A stretch of DNA of 64,000 nt from Sphingobium sp. Ant17 (GCF_000588875.1 NZ_JEMV01000022.1:1-64000), one strand, 5' to 3'; positions 26,229 through 45,163 are shown, counted from the first letter of the stretch. Numbers and translations: made by a program. The notes: generated by a model not told the origin, from the sequence alone.

Positions 26229-27532
26229 ATGACCGCCCCCTCCCTGCCCCGGCATCCGCTGCATTTTCCCAATTTCCGGGCCTATCTCGTCGGGCGATGC
26301 GCAGCCGTGCTGGCGCAATATGGCATGATGATCGTGCTGGGCTGGCAGGCCTATAATATTGCGCGGGAAACGATGACGACGTCAGGGGCGGCGGCGCAAC
26401 TGGGGTTGATCGGGCTGGCGCAGTTTCTGCCGCTCTTCTTCCTCACACCGATCACCGGCTGGGTTGCGGACCATTATGACCGGCGGATGATTTCGCGCAC
26501 GACGCTGGCGGCGCTGACGCTGGCGGCGGGATTGCTGGCCTTTGCCACTTATGAGGATTGGGTCAGCCTGCCGCTGATCTTTGGCATCGCCGTTGTCGTG
26601 GGAATAGCGCGGGCCTTCAATGGCCCGGCCTATGGCGCGCTCGCGCCCAATCTGGTGCCGCCCGCCGTTCTGCCCAACGCCATCGCCATATCCGCGGTGG
26701 TGTGGCAGGCTGGATCGATCGTGGGGCCGGCGCTGGGCGGCTATGCCTATGCAGCGACGCCTGGGGCGCCTATGCGCTGGCCGCCTTGCTCTATGCCGTG
26801 GCGTTCGGCGCGATGATGCTGATCGGCCCAGTGCCACAGCCAGCGCGCGACCGGACCCGTCACCCGATCCGCCAGATGATCGACGGGCTGCATTATGTGC
26901 GGACCAATCGCCTGGTGCTGGCGACGATCACGCTGGACCTGTTCGCCGTGCTGCTGGCTGGCGCGACCGCGCTGTTGCCGGTTTATGCGCGCGACATATT
27001 GCAGGTCGGGTCGACGGGCCTTGGCCATCTGGCCGCTGCGCCGGGCATTGGCGCGGGGCTGGTGGCGCTGTGGTTTTCGATCCGGCCGATGAAGCGCGAG
27101 GTCGGCCTCAAGATGCTGGCCGCCGTCATGGTGTTCGGCCTGGCCACCATCGTCTTTGGCTGCACCGCTTTCCTGCCGCGCAACATCGCAATGGAAGTCG
27201 GGCTTGGCGCGCTGGTGGTGCTGGGCGCCGCCGACATGGTGTCGGTGTTCGTGCGCCAGTCGCTGGTCCAGTTACACACCCCCGATGCGATGCGCGGCCG
27301 GGTGTCGAGCCTGTCGCAACTGACCATATCGGCATCGAACGAACTGGGCGAGGCGGAATCCGGCTTTCTCGCCGCGCTGGTCGGGCCGGTTGTCGCTGTC
27401 ATCGGCGGGGGCATTGGCGCTATCGTCATCACCCTGTTCTGGGCGCGGCTCTTTCCCGAATTGCGCCTTGCACGCACCTTCGACCCACCCGACATAAGGG
27501 GGGCGGACCATAGCCAGGAGAAGGCCCCATGA
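26229..27532 (+). CDS. MFS transporter, EntS-like family (frameshifted here)
   Basis: Twelve-helix permease of the MFS_3 (enterobactin-exporter-like) group. The first frame runs from [20 protein letters not shown] through [12 protein letters not shown]. The next frame continues with [20 protein letters not shown] and carries the remaining helices to a stop at 27532. The break is after 26756, and one extra G (GCGAC to GCGGAC) gives one protein of about 434 residues. Starts at 26163 or 26199 are also open, but homology begins near 26229. Its end overlaps the cysK ATG by four bases. The substrate is unknown. Confidence 0.82.
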
Positions 27533-28458
27533 AAGTCACCTCGATACTCGAAACCATTGGTCACACGCCGCACATCCGCATGACGCGGCTGTTCAGCGAC
27601 GCGCCCGAAGGCAGCGAAGTGTGGATCAAGTCGGAACGGTCCAACCCCGGCGGGTCGATCAAGGACCGGATCGCGCTGGCCATGATCGAAGCGGCCGAAG
27701 CATCGGGCGAATTGCAGCCGGGCGGCACGATCATCGAACCGACATCGGGCAATACCGGCGTCGGCCTCGCCATGGTGGCGGCGGTCAAGGGCTATAAGCT
27801 CGTCCTCGTCATGCCCGAAAGCATGTCGATCGAACGACGGCGGCTGATGCTGGCCTATGGCGCGAGTTTCGACCTGACCCCGCGCGAAAAGGGCATGAAG
27901 GGCGCGATCGAACGCGCGCTGGAGCTGGTGGCGCAGACGCCCAATAGCTGGATGCCGCAACAGTTTGAAAATCCCGCCAATATCGCGGTCCATGTTCGGA
28001 CCACTGCGCAGGAAATCCTGGCCGACTTCGGCGAAACGCCGATCGATGCGTTGATCACCGGGGTTGGCACCGGCGGGCATATCACCGGCGTGGCTGAAGT
28101 GCTTAAGACGGTCTGGCCCGGCATCAAAATCTACGCGGTCGAGCCGACACTGTCGCATGTCATCAGTGGCGGGCAACCTGGACCGCACCCGATCCAGGGC
28201 ATTGGTGCGGGCTTCATCCCGGCCAATCTCCATACCCAGTTGCTCGACGGGGTGATCCAGGTCGATCCTGCGGACGCCAAGGAATATGCCCGGCGCGCGG
28301 CGCGTGAGGAAGGCATGCTGGTGGGCATTTCGTCGGGCGCGACGCTGGCGGCGATCGCGCAGAAGCTGGGCGACCTGCCCGCGGGAAGCCGGGTGCTCGG
28401 ATTCAATTATGATACGGGCGAACGCTATTTGTCGGTGCCCGACTTCCTACCGGAATAA
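27529..28458 (+). CDS. cysK: Cysteine synthase (O-acetylserine sulfhydrylase)
   Basis: PLP enzyme that makes cysteine from O-acetylserine and sulfide; 309 residues. PLP-lysine K45 lies in [10 protein letters not shown], the substrate loop is EPTSGNTG, the PLP-phosphate site is [10 protein letters not shown], and ISSGAT is near the end. The CysK-like loop [17 protein letters not shown] favours CysK over CysM. The ribosome site is AGGAG. It overlaps the MFS gene by four bases and is followed without a gap by a cell-wall hydrolase. The sulfate-activation genes are 14 kb away. Confidence 0.93.
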   Translation: MKVTSILETIGHTPHIRMTRLFSDAPEGSEVWIKSERSNPGGSIKDRIALAMIEAAEASGELQPGGTIIEPTSGNTGVGLAMVAAVKGYKLVLVMPESMSIERRRLMLAYGASFDLTPREKGMKGAIERALELVAQTPNSWMPQQFENPANIAVHVRTTAQEILADFGETPIDALITGVGTGGHITGVAEVLKTVWPGIKIYAVEPTLSHVISGGQPGPHPIQGIGAGFIPANLHTQLLDGVIQVDPADAKEYARRAAREEGMLVGISSGATLAAIAQKLGDLPAGSRVLGFNYDTGERYLSVPDFLPE

Positions 28459-29802
28459 GTGTCGAAAGACTTGAACCAATCCCTGTCCCCACGCCCGTTC
28501 GTCTGGCTCATCTGGTTGTTGCTGTTTGCCGGTGTGCCTGCGCTTGTCGCAAGCTGGGAGTCGCGGGAGCGCGCTCACCCAACCGGCCCTCGCGCGATCG
28601 TAGCAGCGGCGGGTGGTGTTCCGAACGTCCGGCGCCCGCCCCCGATCGAGCCGATGACGATCTATGCCCTGCCGCGCGATCGGGCGCGGGCGTTGAATAG
28701 CGCCATTCCCTTCGCACGAACAGCCAATCCGCCGGCACGGCCTTTCATCTTTACAGGTTCGGAAACGGATCTCGCCCGTGCCACCGATTGCCTCGCGGCG
28801 GCGCAAATCTATGAGGCGGGCGATGATGCGGTGGGCGAGCAGGCCGTCGCGCAGGTCGTGCTGAACCGGGTGCGCCATCCCGCCTTTCCCAAGACCGTGT
28901 GCGGCGTCGTGTTTCAGGGGCAGGAGCGGCGCACCGGATGCCAGTTCACCTTTTCCTGCGATGGCGCGCTGGCGCGAACGCCATCCCCCACCGCATGGCA
29001 ACGGGCGCGCGAGATTGCGCGCGCCGCGTTGGCCGGCAAGGTATTTGGGGCAGTCGGCTATGCCACCCATTATCATACCGATTGGGTCGTACCCTATTGG
29101 AGCGGTAGCCTGGACAAGATTGCAGGCGTTGGCACGCATCTGTTCTTTCGCTGGCGCGGTTGGTGGGGGACACCGCCCGCTTTCCGCAAGAGTAGCGAGA
29201 ATGGCGAGCCTGTGATTGCCAAGATCGGGCCGTTGTCCGCCGCGCATCAAGGTGGAGATGGTGCCGAACCTTCCCGGTCGGCGGCGATCGCCACCGCCGT
29301 TGCTGCATCGGCAGAGTTGGCGGCACGACCGAAAATGGCCATCGGTGCGAAGTCGGTCGGCAAGACGGTGGCCGGTGCGCGGCTGATCGCCATCGAACCG
29401 GGCGATGTGAGCTTTCTCGTCGAATTGGGTCGAGGGACTGCAGCCGATAGTTGGGTGACGATCGCGCAAACATTATGTGCGGGCCGACCGCTCTGCCGCA
29501 TCATGGGCTGGCGCGCGGGCAGCGCACCGAGCGGCTGGCCACCGAGCGCCGCGCAGATCGAGACGATGAGCTTTGGCTATATCCACAATGCCGGGATCGG
29601 ATTGCAGCGCGCCCTGTGGAATTGCAAGCAGACGCCCCGCGCGGTGAAAAGCGAATGTATGCGCCAGCGCATACCGGTCGCTGCCGCCCCCGCCCCGTCG
29701 CCCGACGCGACGTTGGCGGGCGTTCGGCGCAAGGAGCGGTTCGAGACGGTCAAGATCGCTCCGACGGAGGCCATGAACAGTATGGCGCCCCGGACAGAGT
29801 AA
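28459..29802 (+). CDS. Cell wall hydrolase, SleB family
   Basis: A 447-residue protein with an N-terminal membrane or signal segment (PFVWLIWLLLFAGVPALVAS, 13-32) and a Hydrolase_2/SleB domain at about 105-235: CLAAAQIYEAGDDAVGEQAV, VVLNRVRHPAFPKTVCGVVFQ, CQFTFSCDG, ATHYHTDWVVPYWSG. This family contains peptidoglycan lytic enzymes. The C-terminal half (240-447) has no recognised domain. The GTG start follows directly on the cysK stop. Confidence 0.85.
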   Translation: MSKDLNQSLSPRPFVWLIWLLLFAGVPALVASWESRERAHPTGPRAIVAAAGGVPNVRRPPPIEPMTIYALPRDRARALNSAIPFARTANPPARPFIFTGSETDLARATDCLAAAQIYEAGDDAVGEQAVAQVVLNRVRHPAFPKTVCGVVFQGQERRTGCQFTFSCDGALARTPSPTAWQRAREIARAALAGKVFGAVGYATHYHTDWVVPYWSGSLDKIAGVGTHLFFRWRGWWGTPPAFRKSSENGEPVIAKIGPLSAAHQGGDGAEPSRSAAIATAVAASAELAARPKMAIGAKSVGKTVAGARLIAIEPGDVSFLVELGRGTAADSWVTIAQTLCAGRPLCRIMGWRAGSAPSGWPPSAAQIETMSFGYIHNAGIGLQRALWNCKQTPRAVKSECMRQRIPVAAAPAPSPDATLAGVRRKERFETVKIAPTEAMNSMAPRTE

Positions 29803-29869
29803 ACGCATAGCGGGATCGTCACATCCATTCGTTATGATATGCTATTACATGACAATGTGAGGGCGGTAT

Positions 29870-31213
29870 ATGGTAACGCGGCGGACGTTTCTGGGCAGCG
29901 GTGGGTTGGCCATGGGTGGCGTGATGGGGATGGCGATGGGTAGCGGGAATATCCATGCCCAGCCGATCGTTACGAATGTGGAATGGCCCGAGGAAGCGCC
30001 CTTTCGCTTTACTGGCGACATGGCCGATTTCGACGCGGCACAGGGTGCGTTGGCGAAGCTGTACGCGGTCAATCGCGATGTCGCGACGTTCGATGCGGCC
30101 TATTATGGAGCGATGACCCTGCCGGTGCAGGCGGCCTATGCGGCGCGGTCCAACTGGGTCAATCACAATCATGCGCTGTTCCTGCGCAATGGCGCACCGG
30201 GTCATCCGCGCGATGTTGAACTGGACAAGTCGCGCGCGGCGGTGGCGGCGATGCTGGGCGCGTCTGTTGAGGAGATCGCGCTGGCGGGCGGCGGGACCGA
30301 GGCGCTGTACGCTTTGATCGCCAATTATGCGCGGCTCAAGGCGGGCGACGCGGTGATCTATGCCGATGTCGATTATGACGAGATGCAGTTCGCCTGCGAC
30401 TATCTGGAGCAGAGCCGGGGCGCGCGGATCGTCCGTTTCAACCTGCCCGAACCGCATACGGAGGCGAATATCCTGGCCGCCTATGCGCAGGTGCTCAAGG
30501 ACACGCCGCGCGCCAAGCTGCTGTTGCTGACGCATCTGTCCAACCGCAACGGACTGGTGCCGCCGGTCAAGGCCATCGTCGCGATGGCCAAGGCGCGCGG
30601 GGTCGATGTGATCCTCGACAGTGCGCAGGCGGTCGGCCACCTGCCCTTCACGGTCGCGGAGACGGGCGCGGACTTCATCGGCTTTTCGCTGCATAAATGG
30701 CTGGCGGCGCCGTTGGGGACAGGGGGCATCTATATTCGCAAGGACCGGCTGCAGGATATAGCACCATGGCTCGGCAACCGTATCCATGGGGCGGACGATA
30801 TTCGCGCGCGCATTCCCACCGGCACGGTCGATTTCGCCGCCCGGTTGACGGTGCCGCGTGCCATCGCGGTGCAGGACGCGATCGGATTGCCCGCCAAGCA
30901 TCGGCATCTGCTGGCGCTGCGCGATTATTGGATCGACCGGGTGCGCGATGTGCCGGGCGTACAGATCCTATTGCCCGAACGGCCGGGGCGGCATGGCGCG
31001 GTGGCGGCGTTCCGTTTGCCCGGCATGGGCGGGCCGGACGATGCGAAGAAGGCGGCGGCGCTGTTCCTCAACAAATATGGCCTGCTGGTGGTGGCCAAGG
31101 CGGGGCTGGCGTCCGGGCCAGTGTTGCGCGTGACCCCTGCCCTGTTCAACACCAGCGCCGAACTCGATCGGCTGGTGGCGGCGATCCGGGCGGAGCGCGG
31201 GCTGTTTGCCTGA
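29870..31213 (+). CDS. Tat-targeted class V aminotransferase-fold PLP enzyme
   Basis: A 447-residue fold-type I PLP protein. The N-terminus TRRTFLGSGGLAMGG, followed by a hydrophobic stretch ending near Ala30, is a Tat signal, implying export of the folded, PLP-loaded enzyme. The PLP site is visible as LDSAQAVGHLPF (Asp250, Gln253) and the Schiff-base Lys K276 in SLHKW. It resembles isopenicillin-N-epimerase/cysteine-desulfurase-like proteins, but the substrate cannot be told. The ribosome site is GAGGGCGG. It lies alone, upstream of the rpoB leader. Confidence 0.85.
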   Translation: MVTRRTFLGSGGLAMGGVMGMAMGSGNIHAQPIVTNVEWPEEAPFRFTGDMADFDAAQGALAKLYAVNRDVATFDAAYYGAMTLPVQAAYAARSNWVNHNHALFLRNGAPGHPRDVELDKSRAAVAAMLGASVEEIALAGGGTEALYALIANYARLKAGDAVIYADVDYDEMQFACDYLEQSRGARIVRFNLPEPHTEANILAAYAQVLKDTPRAKLLLLTHLSNRNGLVPPVKAIVAMAKARGVDVILDSAQAVGHLPFTVAETGADFIGFSLHKWLAAPLGTGGIYIRKDRLQDIAPWLGNRIHGADDIRARIPTGTVDFAARLTVPRAIAVQDAIGLPAKHRHLLALRDYWIDRVRDVPGVQILLPERPGRHGAVAAFRLPGMGGPDDAKKAAALFLNKYGLLVVAKAGLASGPVLRVTPALFNTSAELDRLVAAIRAERGLFA

Positions 31214-31521
31214 CACCCCCTTCCCAAAGCCGGACAAGCAGACTATATGGGTGGCAATCCGGTCGTCCTGTCGCCAGTCTTGGCAGTGGGTCGACCGTCT
31301 CCCGTATCGTTCGGGGACCGGGGCCGGTTAGCGCGTGGTCAAGGGCAGTATTGGACGAAAACGGCGAGTCATCAGGTGCTGGCAGTGCGGATCGGACAGT
31401 CCCGACCCGCACTTTTTTTGCGTGGAAGCAAGCGGTGCGAATCACCCCTTTCTCCATCGCGCTTCGACTGAATTTTCGCTGCGATGCGAAAAAACGCGAC
31501 GAATGAAGGCAAGGACCAAGC
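31214..31521 (+). other. Leader region upstream of rpoB (308 bases)
   Basis: No coding frame is convincing. It contains a hairpin with a seven-T tail (31384-31419) and, 53 bases further on, a small stem TTTTCGC/GCGAAAA (31473-31492) just before the rpoB ribosome site. The rpoB promoter should lie here because the gene upstream is unrelated; no clear -35/-10 pair was identified. Confidence 0.6.
31384..31419 (+). terminator. Terminator or attenuator upstream of rpoB
   Basis: AGTGCGG pairs with CCGCACT, and inside it TCGG with CCGA across one A/C mismatch, with an ACAGTC-type loop and then seven T. It could end the aminotransferase transcript 170 bases after its stop, or attenuate transcription entering rpoBC. 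Confidence 0.8.
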
Positions 31522-35685
<4,164 letters not shown>

Positions 35686-35753
35686 GAAATACGGGCGCTG
35701 CCTGACCGCAGCGCCTCTTCCCCGCGCCCCGGAATTTCCCTCTCCATGAGGAC

Positions 35754-40016
<4,263 letters not shown>

Positions 40017-40087
40017 TCGACCGGTTGGGGTGGAAGCCTTGCCCGGAAGGGTGAGGTGCCCACGCTGACCGCCTGTTTCGACCCATC

Positions 40088-40125
40088 AAAAACCCGCCGA
40101 AGCGCCCGCGCTTCGGCGGGTTTTT
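40088..40125 (+). terminator. rpoC terminator
   Basis: AAACCCGCCGAAGCG pairs with CGCTTCGGCGGGTTT across a two- to four-base loop, with an A-run before and a T-run after. It is very stable and likely ends the rpoBC operon. Confidence 0.93.
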
Positions 40126-40246
40126 CGTGTGGTCTGATCCGGCACACCAAGACGGGCATAAAAAGCCTGTTCGCGGCCTTCCCCTACCGATATGACTTTG
40201 GTCATGGGGCGCGACGAGAGCGCGATCGCCATATCGGGGGAATGGA

Positions 40247-41038
40247 ATGGATTGGTTGCACGCGGTCGCCGGACTGTTCGTTGGCGTCATGGTAGGCATG
40301 ACCGGCGTGGGGGGCGGGTCGCTGATGGCGCCGATCCTGATCCTGTTGTTCGGGGTAGCCCCGACCACGGCCGTCGGCACGGACCTGTGGTTCGCGGCCA
40401 TCACCAAGGCCGTGGGCGGCGTCGTCCACCACCGTCATGGCGGCGCTGAAGGCGGGCCGGATTACGAAGTCATTCGTCGCCTTTGCATCGGCAGCTTGCC
40501 CGCCGCCGTCATCGTCCTGCTGTTTTTGTCGCAGATCGACACCCATCAGGTGAAGGGCAGCTTCATCATGACGGCGCTGGGGATCGTGCTGATCCTGACC
40601 GCGCTGGCGACCCTGTTCCGCAACCGTTTTCATCATTGGGCGGTGCATGCGCGGACTGACACGGCCAACCGCTTCCTGCGCTATCAGGCGGGACTGACCG
40701 TCGTGGCGGGTGCTGTGCTGGGCGTGATGGTCACGTTGACCTCGGTGGGGGCGGGCGCGCTGGGTGCGACGCTGCTGCTGCTACTCTATCCGTTGCGGAT
40801 GCGGCTGCAAAAACTGATCGCGACTGATATCGTCCATGCCGTGCCGTTGACGCTGGTAGCGGGGATCGGCCATTTGTGGATCGGCAATTTCAACGGGATG
40901 CTGCTGCTCAACCTGCTGATCGGATCGATTCCTGGCATCATCATCGGATCCATGCTGGCGTCCAAGGTGCCCGAAAAGGTGTTGCAGCCGCTACTCGCCT
41001 TCGTGCTGGTGATCGCGGGCTGGCGTCTGATCGCCTGA
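40247..41038 (+). CDS. TauE/SafE family anion permease
   Basis: A 263-residue membrane protein with about eight hydrophobic helices. The N-terminal repeat GLFVGVMVGMTGVGGGSLMAP and internal repeat AVLGVMVTLTSVGAGALGAT are hallmarks of the TauE/SafE (DUF81) family, which moves sulfite, sulfoacetate or similar anions. The start at 40247 has GGGGG six bases upstream. The cysD-cysNC-cysQ cluster begins 1.2 kb away, so transport of a sulfur oxyanion is a reasonable inference. It converges with the LuxR-type gene, the stops being four bases apart. Confidence 0.88.
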   Translation: MDWLHAVAGLFVGVMVGMTGVGGGSLMAPILILLFGVAPTTAVGTDLWFAAITKAVGGVVHHRHGGAEGGPDYEVIRRLCIGSLPAAVIVLLFLSQIDTHQVKGSFIMTALGIVLILTALATLFRNRFHHWAVHARTDTANRFLRYQAGLTVVAGAVLGVMVTLTSVGAGALGATLLLLLYPLRMRLQKLIATDIVHAVPLTLVAGIGHLWIGNFNGMLLLNLLIGSIPGIIIGSMLASKVPEKVLQPLLAFVLVIAGWRLIA

Positions 41039-41042
41039 GCGC

Positions 41043-42130
41043 TCAGGCGATGGCCAGTACGCTTGTCAGGACGATCCGCACCAGTTCCGCCTGCCCCCGC
41101 GCACCGGTTTTGGCGTAGATGCGCTTGGAATAGTTGCGCGCGGTTTCCACGGTCAGGCCCAGCGTCTGCGCCGCGTCCTTGATCGGGATGCCCTGCGCGA
41201 TGACCCAGGCAAGCCGCGCTTCGCTGGGCAGCAGGCCGAACAGATCGACCAACTGGTCGCAGCGGTCGGCCTGCGACCAACGATCCCCGCTCAAATAGGC
41301 GATGGCGACCGGGGTCGATCCCGCCGCGACCGATCCGCCCCGCATCGGGGCGACGAGCATATCCATCCAGGGATCCCGGCTGAGGTTCAGCGCCCTTGGC
41401 CGGGCGTCGGGATCGACGGCGAAATTCTTGATCAGCGCGGTCAACTCCCGGTCGAGCCCAGGCGATTCGGGGGTGAGCCGGTCGTAACGGCCGCGCCGCA
41501 ACAGGCTGGTGCGCTGGAACAGCTGATCGACATGGGCCGTCATGTCGATGATGCGGCACCGTGCATCCAGCGTCAGCCAGCCGAAATTGAGCCGCCCAAA
41601 GGCTTCGGACGTCAGGGTCGATCGCAGTCTCTCCCGCTCCAGCGCGACAAAGGCGCGCAGCGCGATCCGCAGATGCGCGGCGAGGCCGGTCAACAGCGCA
41701 CCGACTGCAGGGCCGATGGAACGGCCGCCGACGCAACTGAGCCAGGCATCGACGCCGCTCGGCTCGGTCACACGGACCGAGCGCATGTCCGTCATCCCCT
41801 GCGGCACCATCAGGTCGGTCAGGAAGGATTGATGGACTGGATTGCCCGCTTCGATCAATTCCGCCAGCGCATAGACCCGCCCTTCGCGCATATGACGGTA
41901 GGGCCAGGGATCGTGCGCATATTTTTCCACGAACAGATTATGGATAGGCGCAGGCGGGGGCGCCCGGCATAGAGTTCGACGATTGCATCCTCATCGACCG
42001 GGCGAAAGACAAGCGTGGTATAGACCGCGCCCGTCCGCTGGCGCAGCCGCTCCAGGAAATCCTGCCACAAGGGTTGCTGGAACATCCCCTCATGCAACGC
42101 GGTCAGCAGGCCGGTATCGTCCAATCGCAT
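41043..42130 (-). CDS. LuxR-type helix-turn-helix regulator (frameshifted here)
   Basis: The C-terminal LuxR/GerE DNA-binding domain is clear: [40 protein letters not shown], then AELVRIVL. The larger N-terminal part has no recognised domain but a PAS-like feel ([15 protein letters not shown]). The first frame starts at 42130 ([20 protein letters not shown]) and runs to RPRLRLSI. The next frame continues with [20 protein letters not shown]. The break is near 41942, and one extra G on the plus strand restores about 362 residues. It is divergent from cysD, so control of sulfate assimilation is possible but unproven. Confidence 0.8.
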
Positions 42131-42219
42131 GGGTCATTGCTATACCCTCCCATTTGGGAGGTCCATCGATTCGTGCGTCATGGCACAAGATGACGCACAA
42201 AGATTGCGAGGTACGGCTG

Positions 42220-43128
42220 GTGGACGAAAAAACCCTGACCCATTTGGAGCGACTCGAAGCCGAGAGCATCCACATCCTGCGGGAAGTGGTATCGGAAGCG
42301 GAGAAGCCGGTGATGCTCTATTCCGTCGGCAAGGACAGCGCGGTGATGCTGCATCTGGCACGCAAGGCCTTTTACCCATCGCCCCCGCCCTTCCCGCTGC
42401 TGCATGTCGATACGACCTGGAAATTCCAGGAAATGTACAAGCTGCGCGACCGGATGGCGCAGGAAAGCGGCATGGAACTGCTGGTGTATCGCAACCAGGA
42501 AGCCATGGATCGCGGCATCAACCCGTTCGACCATGGCGCGCTGCATACCGACATGTGGAAGACCGAAGGGTTGAAGCAGGCGCTCAACCTCTACGGTTTC
42601 GATGCAGCCTTTGGCGGGGCGCGGCGCGACGAGGAAAAGAGCCGCGCCAAGGAGCGCATCTTCTCCTTCCGCACGGCCAGCCATGGCTGGGACCCCAAGA
42701 ACCAGCGGCCCGAATTGTGGAACCTCTACAATGCGCGCAAGAATAAGGGAGAGAGCATCCGCATCTTCCCGATCAGCAACTGGACCGAGCTGGACATCTG
42801 GCAATATATCCACCTGAACGACGTGCCGATCGTGCCGCTCTATTTCGCGGCCAAGCGCCCGACGGTGGAACGCGACGGCATGTTGTTGATGGTCGATGAC
42901 GACCGCTTCCCGCTCCAGCCGGGCGAGACGCCGGTGGAACGCTCGATCCGTTTCCGCACCCTGGGCTGCTACCCGCTGACCGGCGCGGTGGAGAGCGAGG
43001 CGGCGACCTTGCCGGAAGTGATCCAGGAAATGCTGCTGACCACCACGTCCGAACGCCAGGGCCGCGCGATCGACAAGGATGCGGGCGGGGCCGGCATGGA
43101 GAAGAAGAAGCAGGAAGGCTATTTTTGA
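42220..43128 (+). CDS. cysD: Sulfate adenylyltransferase subunit 2
   Basis: ATP sulfurylase catalytic subunit, making APS from sulfate and ATP. The GTG at 42220 is chosen because the protein then begins [20 protein letters not shown], aligning end to end with E. coli CysD, and GAGG lies eight bases upstream; an ATG at 42190 is also open. 302 residues. The PP-loop [14 protein letters not shown] is at 34-47. Other landmarks are [29 protein letters not shown] and the [20 protein letters not shown] block. cysNC follows, separated by an inverted repeat. Confidence 0.95.
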   Translation: MDEKTLTHLERLEAESIHILREVVSEAEKPVMLYSVGKDSAVMLHLARKAFYPSPPPFPLLHVDTTWKFQEMYKLRDRMAQESGMELLVYRNQEAMDRGINPFDHGALHTDMWKTEGLKQALNLYGFDAAFGGARRDEEKSRAKERIFSFRTASHGWDPKNQRPELWNLYNARKNKGESIRIFPISNWTELDIWQYIHLNDVPIVPLYFAAKRPTVERDGMLLMVDDDRFPLQPGETPVERSIRFRTLGCYPLTGAVESEAATLPEVIQEMLLTTTSERQGRAIDKDAGGAGMEKKKQEGYF

Positions 43129-43142
43129 ACCCGCGCACTCCA

Positions 43143-43238
43143 CCGTTCGTGCTGAGCCTGTCGAAAGGGGCTCGGCCGAACGAGGGAAGGCACTTCGCTT
43201 CGCTCAGTGGAGGGCTTCGACAAGCTCAGCCCGAACGG
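43143..43238. repeat. Inverted repeat of the CTGAGCCTGTCGAA family between cysD and cysNC
   Basis: Left arm CCGTTCGTGCTGAGCCTGTCGAA (43143-43165) pairs with right arm TTCGACAAGCTCAGCCCGAACGG (43216-43238). The interior carries further short repeats (TTCGCTTCGCT). As in the odhB-lpdA gap, the right arm abuts the next gene: its end CGGGG is the likely ribosome site of cysNC, ten bases before the ATG. Confidence 0.85.
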
Positions 43239-43250
43239 GGAATTTAGATT

Positions 43251-45163
43251 ATGACTGACTCACTCACAGACCCCATCTACAAAACCGATGCCCTCATCGC
43301 CGAGGATATCGACGCCTATCTGAAGGTGCATGAGCATAAGACGATGTTGCGCTTCATCACCTGCGGGTCGGTAGATGACGGCAAATCGACGCTGATCGGC
43401 CGCCTGCTGTACGACAGCAAGATGATCTTCGAGGATCAGCTCGAAGCGCTGACCGCCGACAGCAAGAAGATGGGCACGCAGGGGCAGGAGATCGACTTCG
43501 CCCTCCTGGTCGATGGCCTCGCCGCCGAGCGCGAGCAGGGCATCACGATCGACGTCGCCTATCGCTTCTTCGCCACCGAAAAGCGCAAGTTCATCGTCGC
43601 CGACACCCCCGGCCACGAACAATATACCCGCAACATGGTGACGGGTGCGTCCACCGCCGACCTGGCCGTCATCCTGATCGACGCGCGCAAAGGCATCCTG
43701 ACCCAGACGCGCCGCCACAGCTATCTCGCCCACCTGATCGGCATCCGCAACATCGTGCTGGCCGTCAACAAGATGGATCTGGTCGGCTATGACCAGAGCG
43801 TGTTCGACACGATCGTTGCTGACTATACCGAGTTCGCCAAGTCGATCGGCATCACGGCGTTCACGCCGATGCCGATTTCCGGGTTCAAGGGCGACAATAT
43901 CACCGTCCCGTCGGAAAACACGCCCTGGTACACCGGCCCGGCGCTGATCGAGCATCTGGAGACGGTCGAGGTCAACAGCGCGACCGACGCGGAAAAGCCG
44001 TTCCGCATGCCGGTACAGTGGGTCAACCGCCCCAATCTCGACTTCCGTGGTTTTTCCGGCCTGATCGCGACGGGCACGGTCAAGCCGGGCGACGCCATCC
44101 GCGTGCTGCCATCGGGCAAGACCAGCACCATCAGCCGCATCGTCACGCTAGACGGTGATCTGGACGAAGCCGTGGCGGGCCAGTCGGTCACGCTCTGTTT
44201 CGCCGACGAGATCGACTGTTCGCGCGGCGACGTCATCGCTTTGGCCGATAATCCACCCCAGGCTGCCGATCAGTTCGAAGCGACCATCGTGTGGATGGCG
44301 GACGAGGAAATGCTGCCGGGCCGGTCCTACTGGCTCAAGATCGGGACGCAGATGGTCACCGCGACCGTCCAGCAGCCCAAATATCAGGTCAACGTCAATA
44401 CGATGGAACATCTGGCGGCCAAGACGCTGGAATTGAACGCCATCGGTGTCGCGAACCTGTCGACCGACAAGCAGATCGTGTTCGAGCCCTATGAACAGAA
44501 CCGGACGCTGGGCGGCTTCATCCTGATCGACAAGATCAGCAACGCCACCGTGGCGGCGGGCATGCTGCACTTTTCGCTCCGTCGGGCGCAGAATGTCCAT
44601 TGGCAGACGACGGACGTCTCGCGCGATTTCCATGCCCGGCTCAAGAACCAGAAGCCCGCCGTGCTGTGGTTCACCGGGCTTTCAGGCGCGGGCAAGTCGA
44701 CCATCGCCAATCTGGTCGAAAAGCGTCTGGCCCGCATGAACCGGCACACCTATCTGCTGGACGGCGACAATGTGCGGCATGGCCTGAACAAGGATCTGGG
44801 CTTTACCGACGCGACCGGGTGGAGAATATCCGCCGCGTGGGCGAAGTCGCCAAGCTGATGACCGATGCAGGGCTGATCGTCATCACCGCCTTCATCTCGC
44901 CCTTCCGTTCGGAACGCGACATGGTGCGGCAGATGATGCAGCCGGGCGAATTTGTCGAAGTGCATATCGACACATCGCTGGCGGAGGCCGAGCGGCGCGA
45001 CGTCAAGGGCCTGTACAAGAAGGCGCGGGCCGGGGATCTGAAGAATTTCACCGGGATCGACAGTCCTTATGAGGCACCGGTGGACCCGGAAATCCATATC
45101 GACACGCTGACCATGACCGCAGAAGAAGCGGCCGACGCCATCGTCGCGCGGTTGATCCCATGA
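43251..45163 (+). CDS. cysNC: Bifunctional sulfate adenylyltransferase subunit 1/APS kinase (frameshifted here)
   Basis: The CysN part is an EF-Tu-like GTPase that drives ATP sulfurylase: P-loop GSVDDGKST (39-47), DTPGHEQY (G3) and NKMD (G4), then beta-barrel domains to about 455. The CysC part phosphorylates APS to PAPS, with Walker [17 protein letters not shown] from about 474. The frame breaks at 44813/44814 after GFTDA; the next frame resumes with [20 protein letters not shown] and runs to [13 protein letters not shown]. One extra G (GCGAC to GCGGAC) gives about 637 residues, the normal fusion length. The stop overlaps the cysQ start. Confidence 0.9.

Noticed and set aside
43251-45163. 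Programmed frameshifting in cysNC
   Set aside because: No slippery heptamer is visible, the break lies inside the conserved APS kinase domain, and six other genes in the window show the same kind of lesion.
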